A stretch of 64,000 nt of DNA from Lutimonas zeaxanthinifaciens (GCF_030503675.1 NZ_CP129964.1:3286001-3350000), one strand, 5' to 3'. Positions 1 through 9,547 are shown, counted from the first letter of the stretch. Numbers and translations: made by a program. Notes: generated by a model not told the origin, from the letters alone.

Positions 1-1527
1 ACTGCAAGATCTGCTGAGGTTCCTACAACACTGCTTCCATCTGACCAGGAATAACTCACCCCGCCACTCGCCGTTAAGGTCGTACTTGGTACTGTACAAC
101 TCAAAGCAAGTCCGTTGTTGTTCGCTATCGCTGCCGTTGGTGGTGTATTGTCTAAAGTCGTTGATACTGTTTCTGTGTCTGTACATCCGTTAGCTCCCGT
201 TACCGTTACCGTAAATGTACCTGCTGTAGTAACTGCAAGATCTGCTGAGGTTCCTACAACACTGCTTCCATCTGACCAGGAATAACTCACCCCGCCACTC
301 GCCGTTAAGGTCGTACTTGGTACTGTACAACTCAAAGCAAGTCCGTTGTTGTTCGCTATCGCTGCCGTTGGTGGTGTATTGTCTAAAGTCGTTGATACTG
401 TTTCTGTGTCTGTACATCCGTTAGCTCCCGTTACCGTTACCGTAAATGTACCTGCTGTAGTAACTGCAAGATCTGCTGAGGTTCCTACAACACTGCTTCC
501 ATCTGACCAGGAATAACTCACCCCGCCACTCGCCGTTAAGGTCGTACTTGGTACTGTACAACTCAAAGCAAGTCCGTTGTTGTTCGCTATCGCTGCCGTT
601 GGTGGTGTATTGTCTAAAGTCGTTGATACTGTTTCTGTGTCTGTACATCCGTTAGCTCCCGTTACCGTTACCGTAAATGTACCTGCTGTAGTAACTGCAA
701 GATCTGCTGAGGTTCCTACAACACTGCTTCCATCTGACCAGGAATAACTCACCCCGCCACTCGCCGTTAAGGTCGTACTTGGTACTGTACAACTCAAAGC
801 AAGTCCGTTGTTGTTCGCTATCGCTGCCGTTGGTGGTGTATTGTCTAAAGTCGTTGATACTGTTTCTGTGTCTGTACATCCGTTAGCTCCCGTTACCGTT
901 ACCGTAAATGTACCTGCTGTAGTAACTGCAAGATCTGCTGAGGTTCCTACAACACTGCTTCCATCTGACCAGGAATAACTCACCCCGCCACTCGCCGTTA
1001 AGGTCGTACTTGGTACTGTACAACTCAAAGCAAGTCCGTTGTTGTTCGCTATCGCTGCCGTTGGTGGTGTATTGTCTAAAGTCGTTGATACTGTTTCTGT
1101 GTCTGTACATCCGTTAGCTCCCGTTACCGTTACCGTAAATGTACCTGCTGTAGTAACTGCAAGATCTGCTGAGGTTCCTACAACACTGCTTCCATCTGAC
1201 CAGGAATAACTCACCCCGCCACTCGCCGTTAAGGTCGTACTTGGTACTGTACAACTCAAAGCAAGTCCGTTGTTGTTCGCTATCGCTGCCGTTGGTGGTG
1301 TATTGTCTAAAGTCGTTGATACTGTTTCTGTGTCTGTACATCCGTTAGCTCCCGTTACCGTTACCGTAAATGTACCTGCTGTAGTAACTGCAAGATCTGC
1401 TGAGGTTCCTACAACACTGCTTCCATCTGACCAGGAATAACTCACCCCGCCACTCGCCGTTAAGGTCGTACTTGGTACTGTACAACTCAAAGCAAGTCCG
1501 TTGTTGTTCGCTATCGCTGCCGTTGGT
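1..1527 (-). repeat. Perfect 231-bp tandem repeat array (6.6 copies, 77 codons each)
   Basis: Copies begin every 231 bases (1, 232, 463, 694, 925, 1156, 1387) and I see no base differences between them. In the coding direction the copies are 1297-1527, 1066-1296, 835-1065, 604-834, 373-603 and 142-372, with a partial one at 1-141. The array continues beyond the window. The period is a multiple of three, so copy number can change without a frameshift. Each unit encodes PTAAIANNNGLALSC through to TLDNTP, with Cys at unit positions 15 and 63 and a YSWSDG...AGTFTVTVTGANGC core. That core is characteristic of Ig-like/PKD-like beta-sandwich repeats in Bacteroidota surface proteins. The first 60 bases are 29/60 G+C, which looks higher than the neighbouring genes. 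Confidence 0.97.
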
Positions 1528-3056
1528 AATGGATTTACCGTTACCGATTCGTTTGCCTCATTGTTATCCGGTGTAAAATCGTATCCATCTGAGGCAGTGA
1601 TAGAAGCCGAATTCGTATAATTTCCTGAACTTTGAACAGTTGCGGTAATTTCAATACTTTGAGAACTAAACCCTGAAATATTTGGTACAGACCAAATCCC
1701 GGTTCCTATATTATAATCTCCTCCTGAATTGTCACTTACATAGTCATAACCATTTGGTAAAAGATCTGTAACTTCTACCCCAGACGCAGTTAATAAAAAA
1801 TTATTACTCACCTGGAGAGTAAAAATCACATCTTCTCCTACACATTGATTCGTAACATTTACACTTTTTGAAAGTGCTAAATTAACCAGCGAAATAGAAA
1901 CGCTATCATCATCATCTTCATCTGTAGATCCATTTCCAGGTGTTGAATCCGGATCATAATTACCAGAAGTCTCTATTTCTGCAACGTTTTCATAATTATT
2001 TCCAATAGCATAATTAATTGTAGCTGTAATATCCAATGAAGTTGAATTGCCATTGGACAGATCTCCTATATTCCAGATTCCTGTGGAATCATCATAGCTA
2101 CCCCCTGAATGACTCACATAAGTATAACCATTTGGTAAATCGTCATTAACCGTTACACCCGTAGCATCATTCGGGCCATCATTCGTAACAGTTATGGTAA
2201 ACGTAACTTCATTTGATCCAAAAGCACCATAAACAAGTGTTTTTTCGAGACTGAGATCTGCAGGAACATAACCCCCTACATTAACTAAATCATCAAAATC
2301 TCCAATTTCCGGATTTGCCCCTCCATTACATGACGATATAAGAACTGACCCGATTTGAATTCGTTGGGCAGCATCACACGGAGTATCATCTATTAAATCT
2401 CCTCCTGATTCTATCACCAGGGGAGTATTTACCGGTAATGAAAAAGTTTTGTTGGCAGTCCAATCCATTTCACCATCCGATGCTATTGTAAACAGGTTCA
2501 CATCAAGAAAAGATGTTCCGTCAATGATCAATTGCTCTCTGTCAGGCAAGGAGTTATCTCCTATGGTTAATGAATTAAAAGCATTATTAATATTTGAATT
2601 TAATGTAATTTGATTTCCACTTACAATATAAACATCGTATGTACCAGCATTTTGACCTGGATAATTTGTTGCATTTACCCATTCACTTCCAGGAGGTTGT
2701 GACGAATCATACACACTCCAGCTGTTCACATCGGTCCAGTTACCATTATTTCTTGATCTGAAATCTCCATCATTCTGACCAAACACGCTTATCGAAAACA
2801 AAAGCAAACCAAAAATCATTAAGATTTTTAGTCCCTTCACAGAATAATTTGATTTCTTCGGGGATCTTTTCCTCAGAAAATCAATATTTTCCAGATGTTT
2901 CATTGTTAAAGAATTCATACAATTTGCTCTTAATTTGTTATTGTTAGCTGTATACGTAAATCCTGTTAACACAATTTTATCTTGTGATAACAGGGGTGAT
3001 TTATCATTTTTTGATAGCTTACCGAGTGGGGAATTTTCGGCTTTCATATCTTCCAT
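1..3056 (-). CDS. Large secreted surface protein with DUF11 domains and perfect Ig-like repeats (3' end outside window)
   Basis: The reading frame is open from position 3056 down to position 1 with no stop, so the C-terminus lies outside the window. Reading from the first ATG, residues about 1-70 are polar. A hydrophobic signal core (KILMIFGLLLFSISVFG) then ends near residue 93. Next comes a GNWTDVNSW segment typical of Bacteroidota secreted proteins, and two DUF11-type beta-sandwich domains ('NDGPNDATGVTVNDDLPNGY' and a second with 'LLPNGYDYVSD') joined by a Gly/Asp-rich linker. From position 1527 down it consists of identical 77-residue repeats, each with two Cys. In-frame ATGs at 2918 and 2903 are alternative starts that give a more normal signal peptide. 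The stretch 2904-3056 contains a strong hairpin and may be leader rather than coding. I infer export to the cell surface, probably through the type IX system and as an adhesin or gliding-type filament. The deciding C-terminal sorting domain is not visible. Confidence 0.85.
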   Translation of the reverse strand, partial: MEDMKAENSPLGKLSKNDKSPLLSQDKIVLTGFTYTANNNKLRANCMNSLTMKHLENIDFLRKRSPKKSNYSVKGLKILMIFGLLLFSISVFGQNDGDFRSRNNGNWTDVNSWSVYDSSQPPGSEWVNATNYPGQNAGTYDVYIVSGNQITLNSNINNAFNSLTIGDNSLPDREQLIIDGTSFLDVNLFTIASDGEMDWTANKTFSLPVNTPLVIESGGDLIDDTPCDAAQRIQIGSVLISSCNGGANPEIGDFDDLVNVGGYVPADLSLEKTLVYGAFGSNEVTFTITVTNDGPNDATGVTVNDDLPNGYTYVSHSGGSYDDSTGIWNIGDLSNGNSTSLDITATINYAIGNNYENVAEIETSGNYDPDSTPGNGSTDEDDDDSVSISLVNLALSKSVNVTNQCVGEDVIFTLQVSNNFLLTASGVEVTDLLPNGYDYVSDNSGGDYNIGTGIWSVPNISGFSSQSIEITATVQSSGNYTNSASITASDGYDFTPDNNEANESVTVNPLPTAAIANNNGLALSCTVPSTTLTASGGVSYSWSDGSSVVGTSADLAVTTAGTFTVTVTGANGCTDTETVSTTLDNTPPTAAIANNNGLALSCTVPSTTLTASGGVSYSWSDGSSVVGTSADLAVTTAGTFTVTVTGANGCTDTETVSTTLDNTPPTAAIANNNGLALSCTVPSTTLTASGGVSYSWSDGSSVVGTSADLAVTTAGTFTVTVTGANGCTDTETVSTTLDNTPPTAAIANNNGLALSCTVPSTTLTASGGVSYSWSDGSSVVGTSADLAVTTAGTFTVTVTGANGCTDTETVSTTLDNTPPTAAIANNNGLALSCTVPSTTLTASGGVSYSWSDGSSVVGTSADLAVTTAGTFTVTVTGANGCTDTETVSTTLDNTPPTAAIANNNGLALSCTVPSTTLTASGGVSYSWSDGSSVVGTSADLAVTTAGTFTVTVTGANGCTDTETVSTTLDNTPPTAAIANNNGLALSCTVPSTTLTASGGVSYSWSDGSSVVGTSADLA
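2962..2994. other. 33-bp imperfect palindrome (hairpin) near the 5' end of the surface-protein gene
   Basis: CCTGTTA (2962-2968) pairs with TAACAGG (2988-2994). CACAA (2970-2974) pairs with TTGTG (2982-2986). One A/A mismatch separates the two stems and the loop is 7 nt. A smaller hairpin, TATCA/TGATA, lies beside it at 3002-3016. Both fall between the ATG at 3056 and the ATGs at 2918/2903, so they are either unusually structured coding sequence or 5' leader. The minus-strand side of the stem is not followed by a T run, so it does not look like a simple terminator. Confidence 0.7.
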
Positions 3057-3288
3057 AATTATATAATTGTCTGTATGTCAACAATTTATCTCGAAGATAT
3101 TTTCATTAGTTCTAAAAGAGGAGTCCATCCTTGTTAAGAAGATGTTAATAACTCGAGAAAATTGTTAATATCCGAAACGCGTCCAAATACCCTTTATTGC
3201 GCGATTTTTCTGTTGCAAAAAAATTTTTTTTATTGTGTTGGAGAGGCACTTTTTTTTTTTGAGTATTTATTAAGTCTATATTTTACCA

Positions 3289-3296
3289 TATCTTTG
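3289..3296 (+). promoter_or_regulatory. Bacteroidota -7 element upstream of sufA
   Basis: TAtcTTTG matches the TAnnTTTG -7 consensus of the Bacteroidota primary sigma factor, 28 bases before the sufA ATG. I did not find a convincing -33 element at the usual spacing; a run of T lies upstream. It is the probable promoter of the sufABCD operon. Confidence 0.55.
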
Positions 3297-3324
3297 CACT
3301 TATTTAGAATGAATCTAATTTGTT

Positions 3325-3654
3325 ATGATACAAGTATCTGAAAAAGCAAAACTGAAAGCGATTGAGCTGATGAAAGAAGATGGTTTTGATGCTTCCAAAG
3401 ACTTTATACGTGTCGGTGTTAAAAGTGGCGGTTGTTCCGGATTATCCTATGAACTGAGTTTTGACAATGAAGAAAAGGAAAATGATAAGGTTTTTGAAAA
3501 TAATGACATCAAGATCGTAGTTGACAAGAAAAGTTTTTTATATCTGGTTGGCACTGAACTTGATTATTCCGGAGGTCTGAACGGAACTGGTTTTGTTTTT
3601 AAAAACCCCAACGCCAACAGGACTTGTGGCTGTGGTGAAAGCTTCTCTCTATAA
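3325..3654 (+). CDS. sufA: A-type iron-sulfur cluster carrier (SufA/HesB/IscA family)
   Basis: 109 aa, normal for A-type carriers, which bind a nascent [Fe-S] cluster and pass it to apoproteins in the cytoplasm. The three conserved cysteines are present: C37 in GGCSG and C101/C103 in the C-terminal TCGCGESF motif. It is the first gene of a plus-strand run, 25 bases before sufB, so it belongs to the SUF assembly operon. The start is the first ATG after the -7 box. IscA and ErpA are sister families; the SUF context favours SufA. Confidence 0.92.
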   Translation: MIQVSEKAKLKAIELMKEDGFDASKDFIRVGVKSGGCSGLSYELSFDNEEKENDKVFENNDIKIVVDKKSFLYLVGTELDYSGGLNGTGFVFKNPNANRTCGCGESFSL

Positions 3655-3679
3655 GTATTAATCGATCTAATTTAACGTT

Positions 3680-5128
3680 ATGAGCAAGTACACCGAGGAC
3701 GATCTTAAAAAAGAACTCGAAACAAAAGAATACGAGTATGGCTTCTATACAGACATAGAATCTGAAACCTTTCCAAAAGGGTTGAACGAAGATATAATCC
3801 GGGCAATCTCCAAGAAAAAAAATGAGCCTGAATGGATGACGGACTGGAGGCTTGAAGCCTTTGGAATATGGCAGAAAATGACAGAACCGGAATGGGCGAA
3901 TGTGAGATATGAAAAGCCTGATTTTCAAGGTATAAGCTACTATTCAGCTCCAAAACCCAAAAAAGAACTGGAAAGTCTGGACCAGGTAGATCCTGAACTG
4001 TTAAAAACCTTCAATAAACTGGGAATTTCTATTGATGAACAAAAAAGGTTAACTGGAGTTGCTATGGATATTGTGGTAGACTCGGTTTCAGTGGCAACCA
4101 CATTTAAAGAAACCCTTGCAGAAAAGGGTATTATATTTTGTCCCATTTCAGAAGCCATTCAAGAGCATCCGGAACTGGTCAAAAAATATATTGGGAGTGT
4201 CGTACCTAAAACGGATAATTTTTATGCGGCTTTAAATTCTGCTGTATTTACGGATGGTTCCTTCTGCTATATACCAAAAGGAGTTCAGTGTCCTATGGAA
4301 TTATCTACCTATTTCCGAATCAATGAAGGCGGAACAGGACAATTTGAACGAACCCTTGTTATTGCGGATAAAGGAAGCTATGTAAGTTATCTTGAAGGTT
4401 GTACAGCTCCCGCTAGAGATGAAAATCAATTGCACGCAGCCGTGGTTGAGCTTATCGCTTTAGATGATGCAGAAATCAAATATTCAACTGTTCAAAACTG
4501 GTTTCCTGGGGATCATGATGGAAAAGGTGGTGTTTTCAATTTTGTTACAAAAAGAGGAATTTGCCATACCAATTCAAAAATTAGCTGGACCCAGGTAGAA
4601 ACAGGTAGTGCGGTCACATGGAAATATCCAAGTTGTGTGCTAAAGGGTGATAATTCGGTTGGAGAGTTTTATTCGATTGCCGTTACTAATAATTTTCAAC
4701 AGGCAGATACAGGAACCAAAATGGTTCACCTTGGAAAGAATACGAAAAGTACAATTATTTCAAAGGGAATTTCTGCAGGGCAGTCTCAAAATTCCTACAG
4801 AGGTTTGGTGCAGGTAGGTTCCAGAGCCGAAAATGCACGGAACTTCTCTCAGTGTGACTCGCTATTGATGGGTAACGAATGCGGGGCGCATACCTTCCCT
4901 TATATCGAAGCAAAAAATAAATCCGCTCAAATAGAACATGAGGCCACCACCAGTAAAATTGGTGAGGATCAGCTTTTCTATTGCAACCAAAGAGGAATCG
5001 ATACCGAAAAGGCTATCGCTTTGATTGTTAATGGATTTAGTAAGGAAGTGTTGAATAAGCTTCCCATGGAATTTGCTGTTGAAGCTCAAAAATTACTGGA
5101 GATTTCCCTTGAGGGATCCGTCGGTTAA
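3680..5128 (+). CDS. sufB: Fe-S cluster assembly scaffold SufB
   Basis: 482 aa, full length for SufB, the scaffold subunit of the cytoplasmic SufBC2D complex on which clusters are built. The C-terminal beta-helix region carries the SQCDS and NECGAH motifs, which include the conserved cysteine thought to receive sulfur, and an [14 protein letters not shown] block typical of the SufB/SufD C-terminus. It sits between sufA and sufC in one operon. The gap to sufC is 39 bases and A-rich. Confidence 0.97.
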   Translation: MSKYTEDDLKKELETKEYEYGFYTDIESETFPKGLNEDIIRAISKKKNEPEWMTDWRLEAFGIWQKMTEPEWANVRYEKPDFQGISYYSAPKPKKELESLDQVDPELLKTFNKLGISIDEQKRLTGVAMDIVVDSVSVATTFKETLAEKGIIFCPISEAIQEHPELVKKYIGSVVPKTDNFYAALNSAVFTDGSFCYIPKGVQCPMELSTYFRINEGGTGQFERTLVIADKGSYVSYLEGCTAPARDENQLHAAVVELIALDDAEIKYSTVQNWFPGDHDGKGGVFNFVTKRGICHTNSKISWTQVETGSAVTWKYPSCVLKGDNSVGEFYSIAVTNNFQQADTGTKMVHLGKNTKSTIISKGISAGQSQNSYRGLVQVGSRAENARNFSQCDSLLMGNECGAHTFPYIEAKNKSAQIEHEATTSKIGEDQLFYCNQRGIDTEKAIALIVNGFSKEVLNKLPMEFAVEAQKLLEISLEGSVG

Positions 5129-5167
5129 AAAGAAAAAATAGAAAAAAGTCAATAAGATCATTATACA

Positions 5168-5905
5168 ATGTTAAAGATAAAAAACCTACACGCAGGAATC
5201 GAGGATAAAGAAATTTTGAGAGGTATCGACCTTGATGTGAAACCGGGTGAAGTTCATGCCATTATGGGGCCAAACGGTTCGGGAAAAAGTACACTTTCTT
5301 CCGTAATTGCAGGAAATGAAACTTATGAAGTAATGGATGGAGATATCGAATTTCAGGATGAAAGTATTCTTGAATTAGCTCCTGATGAAAGAGCCCACAA
5401 GGGAATCTTTATGTCATTTCAATATCCTGTAGAAATCCCTGGGGTAACAACTACCAACTTCATCAAAACTGCGATCAATGCCAAACGAAAAGCCAACGGC
5501 CAGGAAGATCTGCCTGCAAGAGATATGCTTAAATTGATCAGAGAAAAGTCAGAATTGCTGGAAATGGACAGAAAATTTCTTTCGAGATCTTTAAACGAAG
5601 GGTTTTCGGGTGGAGAAAAAAAGAGAAATGAAATCTTTCAAATGGCAATGCTTGAACCAAATCTTGCTATCCTTGACGAGACGGATTCAGGCCTTGACAT
5701 CGATGCCTTAAAAGTTGTGGCCAACGGGGTAAACAAATTAAAGAATGAAAATAATGCTGTTATCGTGATTACGCATTACCAAAGATTACTGGATTATATC
5801 GTTCCGGATTTTGTTCATGTACTTCATGATGGAAAGATCGTTAAGTCGGGTGGAAAAGAGTTGGCTCATGAGCTTGAGGACAAGGGTTATGACTGGTTGA
5901 AATAA
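5168..5905 (+). CDS. sufC: Fe-S cluster assembly ATPase SufC
   Basis: 245 aa ABC-type ATPase that powers rearrangement of the SufB-SufD pair. Walker A is GPNGSGKS at residues 34-41, the signature SGGE at 147-150, Walker B LAILDETD at 166-173 and the switch His at 203. The [11 protein letters not shown] form of the signature is characteristic of SufC rather than of transporters, and there are no membrane partners nearby. sufD starts 11 bases downstream, which suggests cotranslation. Confidence 0.97.
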   Translation: MLKIKNLHAGIEDKEILRGIDLDVKPGEVHAIMGPNGSGKSTLSSVIAGNETYEVMDGDIEFQDESILELAPDERAHKGIFMSFQYPVEIPGVTTTNFIKTAINAKRKANGQEDLPARDMLKLIREKSELLEMDRKFLSRSLNEGFSGGEKKRNEIFQMAMLEPNLAILDETDSGLDIDALKVVANGVNKLKNENNAVIVITHYQRLLDYIVPDFVHVLHDGKIVKSGGKELAHELEDKGYDWLK

Positions 5906-5916
5906 GAGGATATATT

Positions 5917-7239
5917 ATGGATTTAAAAGAAAAATTAGTAGCCTCATTTATGGCTTTTGAGAATCGGGGAAATGTTGACCTTGACTCAAAGGTGCATGAA
6001 ATCAGATCAGCAGCAATTGAAAGGTTTGAAAAGGCTGGATTTCCTGACAGAAAAAACGAAGAATGGAAATACACGTCCTTGAAAGCTTTGCTTAAAAATG
6101 ATTACTCTGTTTTTCCAAAAGCTGAAAGCGCTCTGGAGCTCAAAGATGTCAAACAATACTTTTTACATGAGATCGAATCGTATAAAATTGTATTTATTGA
6201 TGGGGTTTACAGCTCCTTTTTATCAGATACTACCCATGAAATTGCCGATATCTGTATTTTATCATCAGCTTTGAAACAACCAAAGTACAAAATGGTGGTG
6301 GATCATTATTTTGGAACTGTGGCGTCAAAAAGTGATAGCCTTACATCCCTGAACACTGCATTTTCTAAGGAGGGAGCCTTCATCAATATTCCAAAGAACA
6401 CAGTACTGCCAAAACCGATTCAAATTCTTCATTTTTCAACAGGGAATGAAAAAGAAATCATGTTGCAGCCTCGAAATTTAGTGGTTGTCGGGGAAAATTC
6501 ACATGTTCAGATCTACGAAAGACATCAAAGCCTTAGTAACAACAGTGTCCTGACAAATGCGGTGACAGAGATTTTTGCACATAAAAGGGCTATTGCCGAT
6601 ATATACAAGATCCAAAACGACCACAGTGCTGCTTCACTAATTGATAATACTTATGTTCAGCAAAAAGACAGCAGTATTGTTTCGGTCAACACCTATTCTT
6701 TTGGAGGTAAGCTGACGAGAAATAATCTTGAATTTCATCAGGAGGGAGAACATATCACTTCAAATTTGAATGGAATTTCAGTTTTGGGCAACAAGCAACA
6801 TGTAGACAACCATACCCTCGTTCATCACAAGCAGGAAAACTGTGAGAGCCATGAGTTATATAAAGGAATTTATGATGATCGTGCTACCGGAGTATTCAAC
6901 GGAAAGGTTATTGTTGACAAACTGGCCCAGAAAACAAATGCCTATCAGCAAAATGACAATATCTTGATTGGGGATAAAGCAAGTATAAATGCCAAACCTC
7001 AACTGGAAATATTTGCAGATGATGTGAAATGCTCGCATGGGTGCACTATCGGTCAACTTGATGAAAAGGCTTTATTTTACCTTCAATCCAGAGGTATTCC
7101 GAAAAAAGAGGCAAAAGCCCTCATGCTTTTCGCATTCTGTAATGATGTTGTTGAAAAAATTAAAATTGCCGGCCTTAAGACGCGGATAAACAAATTAATT
7201 GCCAAAAAACTGGATGTCAATTTAGGAATGGATATGTAG
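5917..7239 (+). CDS. sufD: Fe-S cluster assembly protein SufD
   Basis: 440 aa, the SufB paralogue that completes the SufBC2D scaffold. The N-terminal helical part holds RKNEEWKYTSLKALL, a common SufD motif, and the C-terminal beta-helix region has KCSHGCTIGQLDEKALFYLQSRG and KEAKALMLFAF, both characteristic. It is the last gene of the visible sufABCD run. The next gene is convergent with an 11-base gap, so the operon ends here; sufS comes only after two opposing genes. Confidence 0.96.
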   Translation: MDLKEKLVASFMAFENRGNVDLDSKVHEIRSAAIERFEKAGFPDRKNEEWKYTSLKALLKNDYSVFPKAESALELKDVKQYFLHEIESYKIVFIDGVYSSFLSDTTHEIADICILSSALKQPKYKMVVDHYFGTVASKSDSLTSLNTAFSKEGAFINIPKNTVLPKPIQILHFSTGNEKEIMLQPRNLVVVGENSHVQIYERHQSLSNNSVLTNAVTEIFAHKRAIADIYKIQNDHSAASLIDNTYVQQKDSSIVSVNTYSFGGKLTRNNLEFHQEGEHITSNLNGISVLGNKQHVDNHTLVHHKQENCESHELYKGIYDDRATGVFNGKVIVDKLAQKTNAYQQNDNILIGDKASINAKPQLEIFADDVKCSHGCTIGQLDEKALFYLQSRGIPKKEAKALMLFAFCNDVVEKIKIAGLKTRINKLIAKKLDVNLGMDM

Positions 7240-7250
7240 AGAATAGAGAA

Positions 7251-8111
7251 TCAGAGTCTCGCATTGGTTTCTTTAATTGCCCTCTCATTTTTGTTATCGA
7301 TCCACTTTTGGCCTTGAAGTCGGCGCATAATATTGTCAAGATTCCTCATAATGAACACATTATAAAACGCCTGAGACAGATGTTTGGGATTTCTGGCGAG
7401 TCCCCGCATACTCATTGAAAAACCAGGGGTGATATATCGCATATAATGCCAGTATCCCTCAGGCATGTAAAGGGTTTGCCCGTGATCCAGTTCAGTTTTG
7501 TATCCCCTGGCATTTTTCAGCGCCGGCCATTTTTTAAAGTCAGGATTCGAAAAGTCTATTGATTCATGAGTTATTAAGGAGTGAGGAACCTTATATAAAT
7601 GCTTCTTTTCCGCATAAGGAAACAAAATGCATTCTTTCTTACCCTGAAAATGAAAATGAAGAATGTTTGCCAGATCAATATCGTAATGCATAAAGGTATA
7701 AGAGTCTTCTCCCCCAAAAAAAAGCATAGGCAATGACTTGAGAAGACGTAATCCGATTTTAGGGAAATAAAAATCGTTTTGTAATCCTGGTACTTCTTTG
7801 AGCACATTGTATAAAAAAATACGGTAACGGGTAGGTTCCTTTTGCAACAGATCTATGTACTCCTCCATCTTCATTGTCGCATGAGGCTCATTAAAGCCAT
7901 CCTTGTAATCTACCGGCCTGTCATCATACAAGGGAACTGTTTTTTGCCCTACTTTTTCTTTGATATAATCAAAATTCCATTTTGAATTGGCGGGCCAGTC
8001 ATCAATGAGGTTTTCAATAACAACCGGAATCTGAGGCTTCAGATAATTCTGTACAAACTCATTTTTTGAAATGGTTTTAACTCTTTTTATCGGGAGAAGG
8101 TTCAATTCCAT
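7251..8111 (-). CDS. JmjC-like cupin (Cupin_8) oxygenase
   Basis: 286 aa. It resembles the cupin-like/JmjC-related Fe(II)- and 2-oxoglutarate-dependent oxygenases. The HxD pair of the iron triad reads H142-Y-D144 in MHYDIDLANILHF. The distal histidine is probably H222 in YMPEGYWHYM. The IPVVIENLIDDWPA stretch at residues 28-41 is the usual N-terminal family signature. Substrates in this family include proteins, tRNA and small molecules, so none is assigned. It starts 11 bases after the serine hydrolase stop, so the two probably form an operon lying against the suf genes. Confidence 0.85.
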   Translation of the reverse strand: MELNLLPIKRVKTISKNEFVQNYLKPQIPVVIENLIDDWPANSKWNFDYIKEKVGQKTVPLYDDRPVDYKDGFNEPHATMKMEEYIDLLQKEPTRYRIFLYNVLKEVPGLQNDFYFPKIGLRLLKSLPMLFFGGEDSYTFMHYDIDLANILHFHFQGKKECILFPYAEKKHLYKVPHSLITHESIDFSNPDFKKWPALKNARGYKTELDHGQTLYMPEGYWHYMRYITPGFSMSMRGLARNPKHLSQAFYNVFIMRNLDNIMRRLQGQKWIDNKNERAIKETNARL

Positions 8112-8122
8112 GATCTAAATAA

Positions 8123-9469
8123 CTAATTTATACTGCCTGTAATTCCACTTAAAAACGTATTAACATCAAATTTAGGATCGGATACCAATCCCAGCCTGAC
8201 CACAACTAATTGCTTGCTTGGGACAATGAAAACATATTGTCCTTTAAACCCGTTGCACGAATACATGTCTAAGGGGACATCGGGATGATGTCCTCCGGCA
8301 TTGAGCCAGAATTGAGCTCCGTATCTGCCATTTGAGGTATTTGTGGGTGTTGCAGCATATTTTACCCAGGAACTATCCAAAACCTGGTCCCCATTCCAGT
8401 TTCCTTCATGCAAATACAACAAACCGAATTTCGCCCAGTCCCTGGTGGTTGCCCACGCATAAGAAGATCCTATAAAACTACCCGAAAGATCCGTCTCTAT
8501 GACCATGGAATGCATCCCTATCCTGTCAATGAGATCTTTATACCAAAAATCCAGATATTCCTGATGACTCTTGAATTGTCTTTTTAAAAGTGGACCAGAC
8601 AAGATGTTCGTAGTTCCTGATGAATAATTCCAAAGACTGTCGGGTTTACCTACAAGTTCATTTCTGATTTGAGAGGATCCCATATCACTCTCCAGATACA
8701 ACATTTTTGTCACATCAGAAATATTAAAATATTCTTCGTCCCATGAGAGCCCGCTGTTCATCTGAAGAAGATTGTTAATGGTAATTTTACTTCTTTCATC
8801 CGATGCCCAGTCCCTGATACCTGCCAGAGAATGAATATCTATTTTGCCTTGATTTTGAAGCACCCCATACATTGTGCTTGTAATGCTTTTGGTCATAGAC
8901 CATCCATGCATCAATGTATTTTTATCAAAGCCTTCGGTGTACGTTTCATTAAGAATTTTGTCCTTGTAGATCACCAGCACCGCTCTTGTTTGCTTGAGAT
9001 CATCTTCTCCATTGTCAAAGGCATATTTTACGGCCGAATCGAGCTTTTCATAATCAACTTCCGGGAATACTGTATCGCTCTGCTTCAATTCTCCATAGGG
9101 AAAGGGCAGGGAACTATTTGTAAAATACCTGTTGGGCTTTGGGAAGTCTTTACTTGAATCATAACTGTCATTAATTAAAATAGCACCCAGACCTTCTTTA
9201 TAAACAGCTTTTCTATTCATCAATCCAAAAAGTGATGCTGTAACCGACTTTTCGTTTTCATCAATCTGGTAACTGGCCAGATTTATTGGGAAAAAGCCAT
9301 TGTCCTCATCTGACATACTCAATTGATCCCTGTTGGCAAGAAACAAACCTGACGCCATATTCTTACTGGCGTAACCTGTAACAATATTGAGAGCCGGGTA
9401 GTAAGTGACTCCAAAATAAAGTATCACTATCCAGATCAATACAAGAAGGTATTTTAACCATTTTTTCAT
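8123..9469 (-). CDS. Membrane-anchored serine hydrolase, beta-lactamase/PBP4* family
   Basis: 448 aa. A single N-terminal membrane helix (about residues 4-23) is followed by a beta-lactamase-fold domain. The catalytic SxxK is S191-M-T-K194 in HGWSMTKSITSTM, and the second motif appears as NYSSG. Class C-like serine hydrolases of this type act on peptidoglycan peptides, D-amino-acid amides or esters. The mature domain should face the periplasm. It is the first gene of a two-gene unit with the cupin oxygenase and is divergent from sufS. Its substrate cannot be told from sequence, and I would not call it a resistance gene. Confidence 0.85.
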   Translation of the reverse strand: MKKWLKYLLVLIWIVILYFGVTYYPALNIVTGYASKNMASGLFLANRDQLSMSDEDNGFFPINLASYQIDENEKSVTASLFGLMNRKAVYKEGLGAILINDSYDSSKDFPKPNRYFTNSSLPFPYGELKQSDTVFPEVDYEKLDSAVKYAFDNGEDDLKQTRAVLVIYKDKILNETYTEGFDKNTLMHGWSMTKSITSTMYGVLQNQGKIDIHSLAGIRDWASDERSKITINNLLQMNSGLSWDEEYFNISDVTKMLYLESDMGSSQIRNELVGKPDSLWNYSSGTTNILSGPLLKRQFKSHQEYLDFWYKDLIDRIGMHSMVIETDLSGSFIGSSYAWATTRDWAKFGLLYLHEGNWNGDQVLDSSWVKYAATPTNTSNGRYGAQFWLNAGGHHPDVPLDMYSCNGFKGQYVFIVPSKQLVVVRLGLVSDPKFDVNTFLSGITGSIN

Positions 9470-9493
9470 TTTGTCAATAGACTTTGATTCGCG

Positions 9494-9501
9494 TAAAAAT
9501 A
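9494..9501 (-). promoter_or_regulatory. Weak -7-like element for the serine hydrolase gene
   Basis: On the minus strand TAttTTTA matches TAnnTTTG at 7 of 8 positions, 25 bases before the ATG. It lies in the 111-base divergent gap shared with the sufS promoter. Confidence 0.3.
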
Positions 9502-9547
9502 ACTAATTTTTAAATTCATTTTCCGAGGCAATGAGTTCATACTGTCG

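Noticed and set aside
190-1341. Five identical 75-codon frames repeated every 231 bases on the minus strand
   Set aside because: They are the +1-shifted frame of the surface protein's repeats. The true frame is open throughout and gives Ig-like repeats continuous with a signal peptide and DUF11 domains.
1-1527. CRISPR array or DNA-level satellite
   Set aside because: The units are directly adjacent with no unique spacers, 231 bp long, and in frame within a coding sequence.
3121-3170. Three TGTTAA copies in the surface protein / sufA intergenic region
   Set aside because: Short A/T-rich hexamers in an A/T-rich spacer with irregular spacing; no palindrome or link to a promoter.
8123-9469. Beta-lactamase resistance gene
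   Set aside because: The domain is class C-like, but it has a membrane anchor, a long unmatched N-terminal region and no resistance context; the broad serine hydrolase family is safer.
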